Shown in pieces: positions 1 to 8,346 of a stretch of 39,305 bases of DNA (position 1 is the stretch's first letter; the number at the start of each line of letters is the position of its first letter). Both the position numbers and the translations under genes were made by a program. The stretch lies in NCBI GenBank assembly GCA_018812625.1, contig JAHJDH010000029.1:1-39305 (forward strand), in the 5' to 3' direction. Source of the DNA: Microcaldota archaeon. Its GTDB lineage: Archaea; Micrarchaeota; Micrarchaeia; Anstonellales; Bilamarchaeaceae. Below the pieces are notes generated by a model. The model was not told where the DNA came from. It saw only the letters and a list, made by a program, of their open reading frames with translations, and made no database searches.

Positions 1-94
1 AAATGAAAGTTCTTCAGACAACCAAACAAACCAATCCACAGGCTAAAATTGCCTGGGGACTAATTCTTTAATTTTTTCTTGAAATAGAACAAGT
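1..94 (+). other. Left edge: possible tail of an upstream gene plus promoter of the glycosyltransferase
   Basis: Two forward frames enter from the left edge and stop here, one at about 46 and one at about 71. Either could be the C-terminal end of an upstream gene, and nothing seen decides between them. An AT-rich TATA-like stretch around 65-76 lies about 25 bp before the ATG at 95 and no Shine-Dalgarno precedes that ATG, so the glycosyltransferase mRNA may be leaderless. Confidence 0.3.
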
Positions 95-1258
95 ATGAAG
101 ATTGCGATATTTACAGACACATACAAACCACAAATGAATGGGGTAGTTGCATATCTATCTAATTGTGTGGAATCACTTTCAAAAAAACATGAGGTAGTTC
201 TATTCGCTCCAGGAGACAAAGAACTAAAAATCGAAAAAAAGGACAACCTGAAGATATACTGGATCCCGTCTTCTCCATTCCCATTTTATGAAGGATACAA
301 AATCGCATCAATGGATTACAAGAGAATAAGTGAAATCCTGAAAAAGGAAAAACCAGATGTTATACATGCTCATGCACCAGTTATTTTAGGAGTACAGGGA
401 ATGATAGCTGCAAAAAGACAAAACATCCCGACAGTAGTAACGCACCACACACATTTTCCGGATTATGTACCATACCTTCTTGATGGAAAACTTCCAAAAG
501 CATTCGATAAGTTCAGCAAAAAAAGCGTTGAAAAACTGATTAAGCAGGTATACAAAAATGCAGATATTGTTACTGCACCCACGCAGGAACTTGTGGACGA
601 ACTCTCAGCATATGGCCTTGACAATGTTATGCTTCTTCCAAATGGAGTAAAACTCAAAAGGTTTGTCAAAAATCAAAAAGCAGTAGATGCGCTAAAGAAA
701 AAACTAGGGATAGAAGATGATAAAAAAGTCGTCGTTTATCTTGGAAGAGTAAGCTTTGAAAAAAAATTAGATGTACTTCTCAAAGCATTTAGAAAAATTG
801 AAAACAGTAATCGGATGCTTCTTATTGCCGGATCAGGACCATGTCTTGACGAGATTAAACAGCTTGCAGAAGAACTTGAAATCAAAAATATTAGATTTTC
901 AGGATTTTTGGAAGATGATGAGATTCCTGCAGCATATGGATGCGGAGAGATTTTTGCATCAGCATCAGATACTGAAACTTTTGGACTGACATTTGTTGAA
1001 GCTATGAACATGGAACTTCCAGTTGTAGGAGTTGCCATGTTTGGAGCAAAAGAACTGATAAAACCAGATAAAAACGGACTTTTGGTTGAGCCTGGAGATA
1101 GCGACAAATTTGCAGATGCAATGGAAAGATTATTGAAAAACAAGAAACTTCGGACAAAACTGGGAAAAACTGGGCATGAGATGGCCAAAAAATACTCTCT
1201 TCAAAATAGTATCAAAAAAACTCTTGAGATTTACAAAAAGGTGACTGAATCTACCTGA
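95..1258 (+). CDS. GT4-family glycosyltransferase
   Basis: Family 4 glycosyltransferase (GT-B fold, retaining) of 387 aa, the usual length. It probably transfers a sugar from a nucleotide-sugar donor to a lipid or glycan acceptor at the inner face of the membrane. The N-terminal Rossmann half opens with MKIAIFTDTYKPQMNGV, the glycine-containing acceptor loop typical of the family. A histidine-rich stretch (HHTHFPDYVPYL) lies near residue 120. The C-terminal half has the donor-site segment IAGSGPC and the E-x7-E signature in ETFGLTFVE. It looks close to diacylglycerol glucosyltransferase and PimB-like enzymes, but the acceptor cannot be read from the sequence. The stop TGA overlaps the probable start of the next gene by 4 nt, which suggests translational coupling. 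The family call is firm; the substrate is unknown. Confidence 0.9.
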   Translation: MKIAIFTDTYKPQMNGVVAYLSNCVESLSKKHEVVLFAPGDKELKIEKKDNLKIYWIPSSPFPFYEGYKIASMDYKRISEILKKEKPDVIHAHAPVILGVQGMIAAKRQNIPTVVTHHTHFPDYVPYLLDGKLPKAFDKFSKKSVEKLIKQVYKNADIVTAPTQELVDELSAYGLDNVMLLPNGVKLKRFVKNQKAVDALKKKLGIEDDKKVVVYLGRVSFEKKLDVLLKAFRKIENSNRMLLIAGSGPCLDEIKQLAEELEIKNIRFSGFLEDDEIPAAYGCGEIFASASDTETFGLTFVEAMNMELPVVGVAMFGAKELIKPDKNGLLVEPGDSDKFADAMERLLKNKKLRTKLGKTGHEMAKKYSLQNSIKKTLEIYKKVTEST

Positions 1259-1680
1259 TAGTTGGGATTGATGCAGGAATAAAAACAGGTTATGCTGCCC
1301 TGAGCCTTGAAGGAAAACTAGTTGCAACTGGATGTGAAAAGGAAGCAAGTGATAAGATAATAGTAAGGGAAGTGTCCAAAATAGGCATCCCAGTCATAAT
1401 AGCATCAGATACCAGTCCGCCATCTCATTTTGTCCAAAAAATAGCAGCAAGATTCAATGTCAAGGTATTTTGCCCAAAAGAAAGCATGAGCAAGAATGAG
1501 AAGCGTGTAATAGGTAAGGGGATGGATAATGTCCATATTAGAGACTCTTATGCTGCTGCAATCAAGGCATATAGAAGATATCAGAATAGATTACGGCAAA
1601 TAGACAGTATGGAGATTGAAAACAAGGAGGAGCTCAAAAAAAGAGCAATAATTGGAGAAAAAATAGCTGGAAAACGATAA
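1255..1680 (+). CDS. DUF460 RNase H-like domain protein, probable CTG start
   Basis: Stand-alone N-terminal domain of the archaeal DUF460/COG2433 family (predicted RuvC/YqgF-like RNase H fold), about 141 aa. Full-length relatives, as I recall them, are several times longer, so this is a minimal version. Family motifs visible are the first-strand acidic loop GIDAGIKTG, the segment IIASDTSPPSHFVQKIAA, and a late acidic motif RDSYAAAIKAY. The frame is open from 1249, but it has no ATG, GTG or TTG before the catalytic GIDAG motif. The first such codon is GTG at 1372, which would delete that motif. CTG at 1255 overlaps the preceding TGA as CTGA, mimicking the common ATGA overlap, so I place the start there. 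A sequencing or substitution error (CTG for ATG) is the alternative. Function unknown; a nucleic-acid role is a fold-based inference. Confidence 0.72.
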   Translation: MIVGIDAGIKTGYAALSLEGKLVATGCEKEASDKIIVREVSKIGIPVIIASDTSPPSHFVQKIAARFNVKVFCPKESMSKNEKRVIGKGMDNVHIRDSYAAAIKAYRRYQNRLRQIDSMEIENKEELKKRAIIGEKIAGKR

Positions 1681-1707
1681 AATGTTGTAATTTACATAAA
1701 AATAAGC

Positions 1708-1724
1708 AAAAGGTTTATATATTG
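1708..1724 (+). promoter_or_regulatory. TATA-like promoter of the TFE gene
   Basis: The stretch AGGTTTATATATTG matches an archaeal BRE/TATA element. It lies about 25 bp upstream of position 1743, just before the TFE translation start region. Confidence 0.55.
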
Positions 1725-1758
1725 AAATTGGGTAATTATAGATGCAGTGGTGATTATT

Positions 1759-2502
1759 TTGGTAAAAAAGAAAATTAAGAAGACTATTATTAAGAAAAAA
1801 ACCCAAAAGAATGTCGTAGCTAAAAAAGCTCCGAAGAAAAAGGCAGTTTCAGCAAAAAAGGCTTTGGTAAAGAAAAAACTCAAAAAACCAGTGCCAAAAA
1901 ATAAAGTAGTCGTGAAGAAAACAATTGCCAAAAAACCAACAATAATCGAAACACCAAAAAGGAATAGAAGACCAGAGCCAAAGATTGAAGTAGTAAAGAT
2001 ACCAACTGCAGAACAAAAAATAGAAATGAAGAAAATTGTAGGCATTCTCAGAGATGCATACATCAGACAAACACTTATTGAGGTTGGTGGAGAAAATGCA
2101 CTGGCCATTGTAAGGAATTTTTATGGGGATAACAGTGATGAAGAGCTTGCAAAAAAATTAAAGATCAAAATCAGTGATGTTCGAGCAACATTGAATAAAC
2201 TCCATAACGAAGGATTGGTAAACTACATAAGACAAAAAGACAGCGAAACAGGATGGTATTCATATAGCTGGACATTGAATCATATTAGGATGAAAAAATG
2301 GGCCAGTGATCAAACAAACAAGATTATTAATGCTGGAGATGAAGGAAGTGAAAATTATTACTGTCCTTCATGCGGAACATCAACTATTACCAGCTTTGAG
2401 GATGCCGTTGTGGGTGATTTCAGATGCGCCCAATGCAACAGAATGCTTGAATTTCTTGACAAAGAAAAGATGATTGAGATTTACGAGAGAAAAAGATTGT
2501 AA
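1759..2502 (+). CDS. tfe: Transcription factor E (alpha subunit) with Lys-rich N-terminal tail
   Basis: Archaeal homologue of TFIIE-alpha, which helps open the promoter by binding RNA polymerase and the TBP-TFB complex. About 247 aa from the TTG at 1759. I prefer that start because GGTGAT lies 5 nt before it; GTG at 1747 or 1750 would add a few residues. Residues roughly 1-85 are a Lys/Ala/Pro-rich basic tail (repeats of AKKAPKK and KKK type) not found in typical TFE. A winged-helix domain follows, containing the segment ENALAIVRNFYG. The C-terminal zinc ribbon has CPSCG and CAQC pairs. The stop overlaps the Nudix ATG by one base (TAATG). The family call is strong; the tail's role in DNA binding is inference. 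Confidence 0.93.
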   Translation: MVKKKIKKTIIKKKTQKNVVAKKAPKKKAVSAKKALVKKKLKKPVPKNKVVVKKTIAKKPTIIETPKRNRRPEPKIEVVKIPTAEQKIEMKKIVGILRDAYIRQTLIEVGGENALAIVRNFYGDNSDEELAKKLKIKISDVRATLNKLHNEGLVNYIRQKDSETGWYSYSWTLNHIRMKKWASDQTNKIINAGDEGSENYYCPSCGTSTITSFEDAVVGDFRCAQCNRMLEFLDKEKMIEIYERKRL

Positions 2503-2885
2503 TGAAAATACAAGAAATTAACTCTTATTTGGTTGTCTCCAAAGGGGATAAGGTACTACTTCTAAGACGTGAAAATGGAACATGGGAGTTCCCAGGAGGC
2601 GGTATAGAATGGGGAGAAGATCCGCAAAAAGCAGCTATTCGGGAAACAAAGGAAGAAACAGGTCTTGATGTCCAGAATGTTTCTTTTGTCACATACACAA
2701 CTGCAACGTACAAAAAAGGAGAAGATGACAAACACTCCATCTACTTAGTTTACAAAGGAGAAACAGACTCGCAGGAAGTTGTATTGTCAGAAGAGCATAA
2801 AGAGTATAGATGGCTAAATGTACTGGAAGCAAAATTCATGAAGCTTGCTCTTAATGCAGATGGAGTTCTGGAGTATCTTAGCTAG
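2502..2885 (+). CDS. Nudix hydrolase
   Basis: 127-aa single-domain Nudix protein, the usual size for MutT-like enzymes that hydrolyse nucleoside diphosphates linked to another group. The Nudix box is complete: G-x5-E-x7-REx-x-EE-x-G is read in GGGIEWGEDPQ followed by RETKEETGLD, giving the metal-binding glutamates. The start ATG shares one base with the TFE stop, so the two are probably co-transcribed. Its stop TAG lies in CTAG, which also holds the stop of the convergent gene on the other strand. Substrate unknown. Confidence 0.92.
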   Translation: MKIQEINSYLVVSKGDKVLLLRRENGTWEFPGGGIEWGEDPQKAAIRETKEETGLDVQNVSFVTYTTATYKKGEDDKHSIYLVYKGETDSQEVVLSEEHKEYRWLNVLEAKFMKLALNADGVLEYLS

Positions 2886-5452
2886 ACATTCTTAAACTCA
2901 GCAATCATATCTTCCAATTCTTCAGTTGTATTGAACAGAAGAGCTTTGCTGTCAGATTCCATCTTCATAATAAGAGGAGCAACTGATGACGATGAATTTA
3001 GCAGAGTAACAAATTCCTGTTTTTCAAACTCATTTTTGAAAATAACTATTGTAATTCCGCGTTTTATTGATGTTAACACTCTGTGGAACATTGATTCAAC
3101 ATCTCCTTCTTTATCAAAGAAATGAAGATACATCTGCTGACCAACTACAGTAATAACACTGTCTGCAGCCTCAGATTCATTGAGACCCGTAAACGGAACT
3201 GCATTGTTAACGCATATGTCCCGAAGGCTACGCATAATTGAAAGATATTGCAAGGTATGACCAGTCTTGGATTTCCAAGAGGAAAGGCCGAAATAGCCAA
3301 GAGCTCCATCAACAAGGCCTTTTTTGCGAAGATCTTCCAGAAGGTATTCAACATTATAATCAGTAATGAAAATAGGCCTTCCTTTGTAGAAAATGGATTT
3401 GAAACCATTTTTAATCTCTGAAGGACTCAGAGGAGTAGTTTCCCATCGGTAGTTTTCATTCACCTTTTGGAATATGCTCAGAACAACATCTGGAGAAAGC
3501 GGAATCCTGGTTCTTGCAACTGGAGGAAAATCAGGAATATCAATTGCAAAGTAAACTGCTTCCTGCCTAGCAAAGAAGATACCCAAACCAACAATACCTC
3601 CAGTAAGAATCACAACAAGCCAGAATAATGGATTGTCAAAGATAGTTGACCTCTTGGTATGAGATATTGGAACTTCAATCACCAGGGAACCTGATGTAAA
3701 TGTGAAGGTATGATTACCAAATGGCAAGTTTTGATCGCTTGTTCTGGAGCCCAGGTCTAGCTGGATGCTGTTTACATTGTTGAAATTATAGGTTCCATAC
3801 TCGCCATCATCGACCTTTATTTCAACTTCTCCAAGAGTAGATGGATTGTCGTCCATAGTAATATCAAAGAGATAGACAGAGCTCTTATCTGGAGAAATTC
3901 CCTTGTATTCGATATCTATTCCAACAACCTTCATGTATGACTGTGCATATTTTTTGCTCTCATCATCTATAAGTTCAATGATGTATTCTCCTCGCTGGAC
4001 ATATACTGGAATATCAAAGAAGCTATCTGACTGTACATTTACATAGCCTTGAGGAAACATTTGCACCTGCGTGGCATTGATATCATTGATGATAAGGAAC
4101 ATGTCCGGAGATGCTGCAGTATCTTCCTTCAATGATGCAGTAACCCTGGTCCGCTCACCTGTGATGTTTGTTGGTACAACCTTGACGCCTTCTTTTATGA
4201 AAAGTTCATTGTCATCATTTTTCTCAAGGTATATATAGAGAGTCTCGATGATAGGATTGTTTGATAGAGTTGAGTTTCCAACAAAATCAACCTTGATAGT
4301 TCCTTTTGTAGCATCAAAAGGGTTGGTGAAGAAATATCTTGATCCATTATGATCTAGTGGGTCAGTAAATTCGTAAGTATTTGGTTCTTCGAGCTCAGTT
4401 GCCCATGGAATCTCATAAATTATTCTTGCAACGTCAGTAGCAGCAACTGCGCCATTGCTTCTCCATCCACCATCAAGAGTTTGTGGAAGGAAAACAAATG
4501 CCCCATTATTTTTCCTGACAACACTTACTGAACCGTATTTCAAAGTGCTTTTCCAGCCAACCGAAGATGAAACACGATACCTAGCATCGAACAGATTAAA
4601 CCCATCAGAAGACTCGGGTTTCTCTGATTGATCAAAGGTAAATGGAAGCGATCTTACTTGGCTATCAGATAGGGAAACAACAAGGGAGCCATCAAGAACT
4701 TTGGTAAATGGCTGGCCCATATAGATGATAACAATACCCCTGTCAACAAGTTTATTGATTGTAATCAAACTGTCCATTCCAATAAGCTCTTTTGGGATAA
4801 CGCCTGTTGGAACCAAAACCACAGCACCTTGAGGAAGGGTTTCAAGATCACTGATTGATATTTCATTTAGAATAACATTTCTCTTGGAAAGGTTTGACCT
4901 GAGTGTGCTGATGAAATCAGAATACGTGGTTGCTTCAATCTTTTTGCTATTTAGTATAAATATTTCCGAGGGAATGTGTTCCTGATAGGGAGTTAGGGTA
5001 ATATTGTAAGTATCCAGATTCTCAGTATTATAATCAATAAAAGCTGCCCCGGTATATAGAGAATCACCGCTCTCGCCAGAGCTTAGAATTTCCCCTCCAA
5101 GAATAGTATTGAAGATTTCGGGTTTGTCGGTTTGAACGTTAAATGCATATGCTTCTGCTTGAAGAAGAGAACTGAAATACAAAAATCCTATCCCAAGAAT
5201 AATAAGTGCAACAAGTAATGCAGCGCCGAGAATTGCAAAGTTAAATCCACCAGGAGGCCTTGAAGAGGACAATTGTTTCTTTTCAGCTTTTTTCTTATCT
5301 TTTTTTGGAGCAGTAAATGATTTGATTGCGTCTTTGATTTTTTCAATTGGAGGCCTCTCGATCATTTTGTAGTGGCCAGTATACTCATACTTGTGCTTGA
5401 TATCGAAATGATATTCTTTTTTCTTTGCTCGAAGCTTTTTTAAGTCGACCAT
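2882..5452 (-). CDS. Large two-TM membrane protein with big ectodomain, end of the VirB4-like operon
   Basis: 856 aa, family not recognised. Residues 1-70 are basic and probably cytoplasmic. A strong transmembrane helix spans about 70-95 and a second about 607-627. The ~510 residues between them are beta-rich with many N-x-S/T sites and should be outside the cell. Residues about 205-250 (GAVVLVPTGVIP and following) recall a Rossmann-like or GATase-like subdomain. The last ~230 residues should return to the cytoplasm and form a mixed alpha/beta domain ending in an acidic helix. The gene is last in a five-gene reverse operon with an HerA/VirB4-type ATPase; the upstream gene ends 2 bp before its start. 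It could be the surface or channel component of that machine, which is inferred from context only. Confidence 0.8.
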   Translation of the reverse strand: MVDLKKLRAKKKEYHFDIKHKYEYTGHYKMIERPPIEKIKDAIKSFTAPKKDKKKAEKKQLSSSRPPGGFNFAILGAALLVALIILGIGFLYFSSLLQAEAYAFNVQTDKPEIFNTILGGEILSSGESGDSLYTGAAFIDYNTENLDTYNITLTPYQEHIPSEIFILNSKKIEATTYSDFISTLRSNLSKRNVILNEISISDLETLPQGAVVLVPTGVIPKELIGMDSLITINKLVDRGIVIIYMGQPFTKVLDGSLVVSLSDSQVRSLPFTFDQSEKPESSDGFNLFDARYRVSSSVGWKSTLKYGSVSVVRKNNGAFVFLPQTLDGGWRSNGAVAATDVARIIYEIPWATELEEPNTYEFTDPLDHNGSRYFFTNPFDATKGTIKVDFVGNSTLSNNPIIETLYIYLEKNDDNELFIKEGVKVVPTNITGERTRVTASLKEDTAASPDMFLIINDINATQVQMFPQGYVNVQSDSFFDIPVYVQRGEYIIELIDDESKKYAQSYMKVVGIDIEYKGISPDKSSVYLFDITMDDNPSTLGEVEIKVDDGEYGTYNFNNVNSIQLDLGSRTSDQNLPFGNHTFTFTSGSLVIEVPISHTKRSTIFDNPLFWLVVILTGGIVGLGIFFARQEAVYFAIDIPDFPPVARTRIPLSPDVVLSIFQKVNENYRWETTPLSPSEIKNGFKSIFYKGRPIFITDYNVEYLLEDLRKKGLVDGALGYFGLSSWKSKTGHTLQYLSIMRSLRDICVNNAVPFTGLNESEAADSVITVVGQQMYLHFFDKEGDVESMFHRVLTSIKRGITIVIFKNEFEKQEFVTLLNSSSSVAPLIMKMESDSKALLFNTTEELEDMIAEFKNV

Positions 5453-5454
5453 GG

Positions 5455-6240
5455 CTATCGTACCGCTCCCATATATCCTTCATTTACAAGATGGTTGAGA
5501 CCTTCTTCCACTTTAGCCTCAGATACTTTGTAGACTTTAGAGAATTCAGAAATATTTATTGCTCCATTGTGTTCCATGATCCATTCTTGAAGTTTTGCCT
5601 TTAGTGCAGAATCTGAAAGTGCTGAGAGCCGATCTACTTCAAGCTTAAGTGAATCGTTTTCAGTTTTTAGATCATAGTTGCTAGTTGTAAGTGCCTGTGC
5701 CTGTTCGGTTAAACGATCAACTTTCTTCTTGTAATCATCAACATCTTTTTTCATAGAATCATAAGAAGTGAAAAGTTTTGTGTAGTCCATTGTAACGGAT
5801 TTTGTTAGATCCTGAATCGCTGTTTCGATCAATTGGTATAGAGTCTTACTCTCAACATGATAAGATTGATCAATAAGTGAGAGGATATTAAGGAGATAGC
5901 GTATAACATCAACCCTTCTTTTTCTTGGGCTGATTTCGGGAGGTATGGTATACATTACCTCAACTTCATCTTTCCTGAGTTTAACAATTGAGAATAAATA
6001 TGGATTTTTATCAATGTCTCTGCTCTCGACATAAATGACGTTGAGCAGTTCTTTTTCAGGTGCAATTTCCAGAAATGAAATTGAACCAAGTACTTTTGTC
6101 AGGTCAGTTAATTTGCCCTTCTTGAGATTTGCTTTAATCTTGAATCCATCAACCTGTGGAGGATGACGGGATTCTTCAGGTTGGAGACTGGTTTTCTGAG
6201 ATTTTTCTTCAGTCTTTTTTTCTGGTAATGGAAGCGCCAT
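5455..6240 (-). CDS. Coiled-coil protein with C-terminal winged helix
   Basis: 261 aa, family not recognised. Residues 1-30 are polar and charged. About 30-135 form an alpha/beta domain. About 140-205 have heptad-like coiled-coil character (KKDVDDYKKKVDRL and TENDSLKLEVDRL). The last ~50 residues look like a winged helix, with a recognition-helix-like SEAKVEEGLNHLVNEGY. There is no signal peptide and no membrane helix, so it is probably a cytoplasmic adaptor or nucleic-acid-binding component. It lies between the two-TM protein (8 bp) and the 856-aa membrane protein (2 bp) in the same operon. A cytoplasmic base or DNA-docking part of the VirB4-like machine is one reading. Confidence 0.75.
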   Translation of the reverse strand: MALPLPEKKTEEKSQKTSLQPEESRHPPQVDGFKIKANLKKGKLTDLTKVLGSISFLEIAPEKELLNVIYVESRDIDKNPYLFSIVKLRKDEVEVMYTIPPEISPRKRRVDVIRYLLNILSLIDQSYHVESKTLYQLIETAIQDLTKSVTMDYTKLFTSYDSMKKDVDDYKKKVDRLTEQAQALTTSNYDLKTENDSLKLEVDRLSALSDSALKAKLQEWIMEHNGAINISEFSKVYKVSEAKVEEGLNHLVNEGYMGAVR

Positions 6241-6248
6241 TTATTTTT

Positions 6249-6746
6249 TCACCTTTTTTTCTTTTTAGTTTGATTTTTATTTGCAGGTTTTTTTGGTTTT
6301 GCTACTGCTTTTGGTTTTGTTGCTTTTGGTTTTGCAGCTGCATTTGGCTTTGTTGCTTTTGCAGGAGATGATGCTCCGATTAATTTTGGAGTATCTCCAC
6401 TAAGACCAGGAGAATATTTGAAAAGTGGAAGAGAAAGAATAAAGCCACCAATTACAAATGCAGAGAGAATTGCCAATCCCTCAAATCTTCCTGTTGATAC
6501 TATTGAATATAATACTGCGATAAATACAAGACCTGCTAGGACGGATGCAAAGAGCATGCTTTTTTCAAATGATTTTCTTCTTTTTGTATGTTCTTGGAGA
6601 TAAGCTTCTGAAACAAAAAGTTCATTGTTCTGTGCAACTCCAAAAATTTTCTTAATTGCACGAATACCATGGATAATTCTGTCTTCCTTGATTGGTATTG
6701 CTTTCTCCCCTTCAACAGTCTTTTGTGTATAAATACAAATTTTCAT
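6249..6746 (-). CDS. Two-TM protein with Lys/Pro/Ala-rich tail
   Basis: 165 aa, family not recognised. Residues 1-60 are a small soluble segment. Two adjacent membrane helices (about 66-85 and 91-108) form a hairpin. The C-terminal ~45 residues consist of repeats of the type AKPKATKPKAVAKPKK and end in KKKKR, a disordered basic tail that could bind DNA or acidic lipids. The ribosome-binding sequence GAGGTG lies in the last codons of the upstream ATPase gene, which supports co-translation. Similar basic tails occur on TFE and on the 42-aa protein at 20802 in this window. Confidence 0.75.
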   Translation of the reverse strand: MKICIYTQKTVEGEKAIPIKEDRIIHGIRAIKKIFGVAQNNELFVSEAYLQEHTKRRKSFEKSMLFASVLAGLVFIAVLYSIVSTGRFEGLAILSAFVIGGFILSLPLFKYSPGLSGDTPKLIGASSPAKATKPNAAAKPKATKPKAVAKPKKPANKNQTKKKKR

Positions 6747-6751
6747 TGCAT

Positions 6752-8344
6752 CTACACCTCTATTACAACCTGGCTTATTTCACGCCCCACGCCGCCGCTC
6801 TTTTTGAGATCGACCTTACCAAATATGTTGATTATAGTAATATCATCAATTCCTGAATCTTTGAGGAATTCACTGATATTTCTTCTGGCAATTCCATCAC
6901 GCTCAAGCGTAATTACAAATGAAACAACATCCATACGCTTGTTGGCCTTCTCGAAGCTCTTGGTGATCTGTTCGATCTTAGTGTCTGTTAATCCAAATTG
7001 CCTTAATTTTCTTCTGAATTCTTCCTTCAAAAACGATACATTTCTGGACACTTTAATATCCCTCTTTTGATTTGCTGATAGAACAGCAACTAAGTCAAGG
7101 AAGTACTCCTTGCTAGGCTCCTCACCTTCTACTTTTTGTAACAAGAATGTTGAAGGATACGGAGTTTGAGTCGTTAAAGACATGTTGACTGCAGCCTGCC
7201 CAACACCAAGCCTGCTGATTTCTTCTCGCATATAGTTACTGAAATTCAACGAACCCTGGAGATAGTCAAGGAATCGCTCGAATTTCACTTTGAGAATAAA
7301 TGTGGTTCCGACATTACTGAATATTGCCTCGCTGATATCTGTTGGATTCTGCGATGCGATGATCATACCGAAATTATACTTACGACCTTCACGAACAATC
7401 ATAACCGCATCAGAGTTTTCATCCTTTCCAATTTTCCATGCCTCGTCGAGAACAATTAAAAGACGAAGTCCTGATTGACGCGCTCCTTCCATTGCACCGG
7501 CAATTCTCATTTTTTCCTTGATAAACTGCAAAATAGTAAGCGCAGCAAGGGCCCTCATTGTTTCATCAGGAAGTCCTACAAGATCCAAATCAACTAAACC
7601 AGAAGTTACAATATCATCTAATTTGACAGTACTTTGCTGAGCAAAGAAATCTTCCCCGGATTTTGTGAATTGTTTAAGCCTATAAATAGCATTTTCAAGC
7701 TCTGCTGGGAATTCATAAGAACCCATTTGAGATTGTTCTGAGAGAACCCTTACAACATCCTTGAGAGTAGGTGGAGTGAGGGGATTTCCAAGCTCATCCT
7801 TCTGCTCACGTGAATCCATCCTGAATTTATTTTCAAGATATGTACGTTCGATTGCCTGCTCTGTGAGCCTTCTCTGCTCTGGGTATTGGTTAATATCAGT
7901 CAAAAGTTCCAGCGTACGCATAATCTGCTTGATACGATCATATGGCTTCATGCCACCAAGATCAAGAAGATTCAGGTAGGACCCACGACCAAGACCGATC
8001 ACTTTTCCACCAGATTGTTTTACCCAGTCGCGATACTCTCCTGCCCAGTCAATAATAAGAGCATTTGAGTTCCAGGCAAATGCAGCTCTAAGAAGGAAGG
8101 TCTTGATGAAATATGATTTACCAGAACCAGAAATACCACAAACAGCTATGTGCGGATTTGCAACATTTTCATGAGTCCAGTAAAATGGAACATTGAAGAT
8201 TTTGGTTCTTCCAATGTAAATGGAAGTAGTTGGATCTCCAAAAAGAAGCTCCATTGGAGGCTCTGGTGGATGTACCAGGATATTCCTCCTAGATATGGCG
8301 CTATTTGGAAGCTTTACTAGTTTTAGCGTACCGGCGATAGCCAT
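6752..8344 (-). CDS. VirB4/HerA-family ATPase
   Basis: 530-aa P-loop ATPase of the FtsK-HerA superfamily (DUF87/VirB4 type), motors that drive DNA or protein translocation and act as hexamers. Walker A is GISGSGKS at residues 70-77, with IIDWAGEYRDW just after the first helix. Walker B is RLLIVLDEA at 294-302. A sensor-like IIASQNPTDI lies near 330. The usual N-terminal VirB4 domain is missing here; its likely equivalent is the upstream gene (2 bp gap), so VirB4 appears split in two. The C-terminal ~80 residues are helical and unassigned. Relatives include conjugative VirB4/TraC and the crenarchaeal DNA importer CedB. I cannot tell DNA transport from protein export or appendage assembly. Confidence 0.88.
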   Translation of the reverse strand: MAIAGTLKLVKLPNSAISRRNILVHPPEPPMELLFGDPTTSIYIGRTKIFNVPFYWTHENVANPHIAVCGISGSGKSYFIKTFLLRAAFAWNSNALIIDWAGEYRDWVKQSGGKVIGLGRGSYLNLLDLGGMKPYDRIKQIMRTLELLTDINQYPEQRRLTEQAIERTYLENKFRMDSREQKDELGNPLTPPTLKDVVRVLSEQSQMGSYEFPAELENAIYRLKQFTKSGEDFFAQQSTVKLDDIVTSGLVDLDLVGLPDETMRALAALTILQFIKEKMRIAGAMEGARQSGLRLLIVLDEAWKIGKDENSDAVMIVREGRKYNFGMIIASQNPTDISEAIFSNVGTTFILKVKFERFLDYLQGSLNFSNYMREEISRLGVGQAAVNMSLTTQTPYPSTFLLQKVEGEEPSKEYFLDLVAVLSANQKRDIKVSRNVSFLKEEFRRKLRQFGLTDTKIEQITKSFEKANKRMDVVSFVITLERDGIARRNISEFLKDSGIDDITIINIFGKVDLKKSGGVGREISQVVIEV

Positions 8345-8346
8345 GC

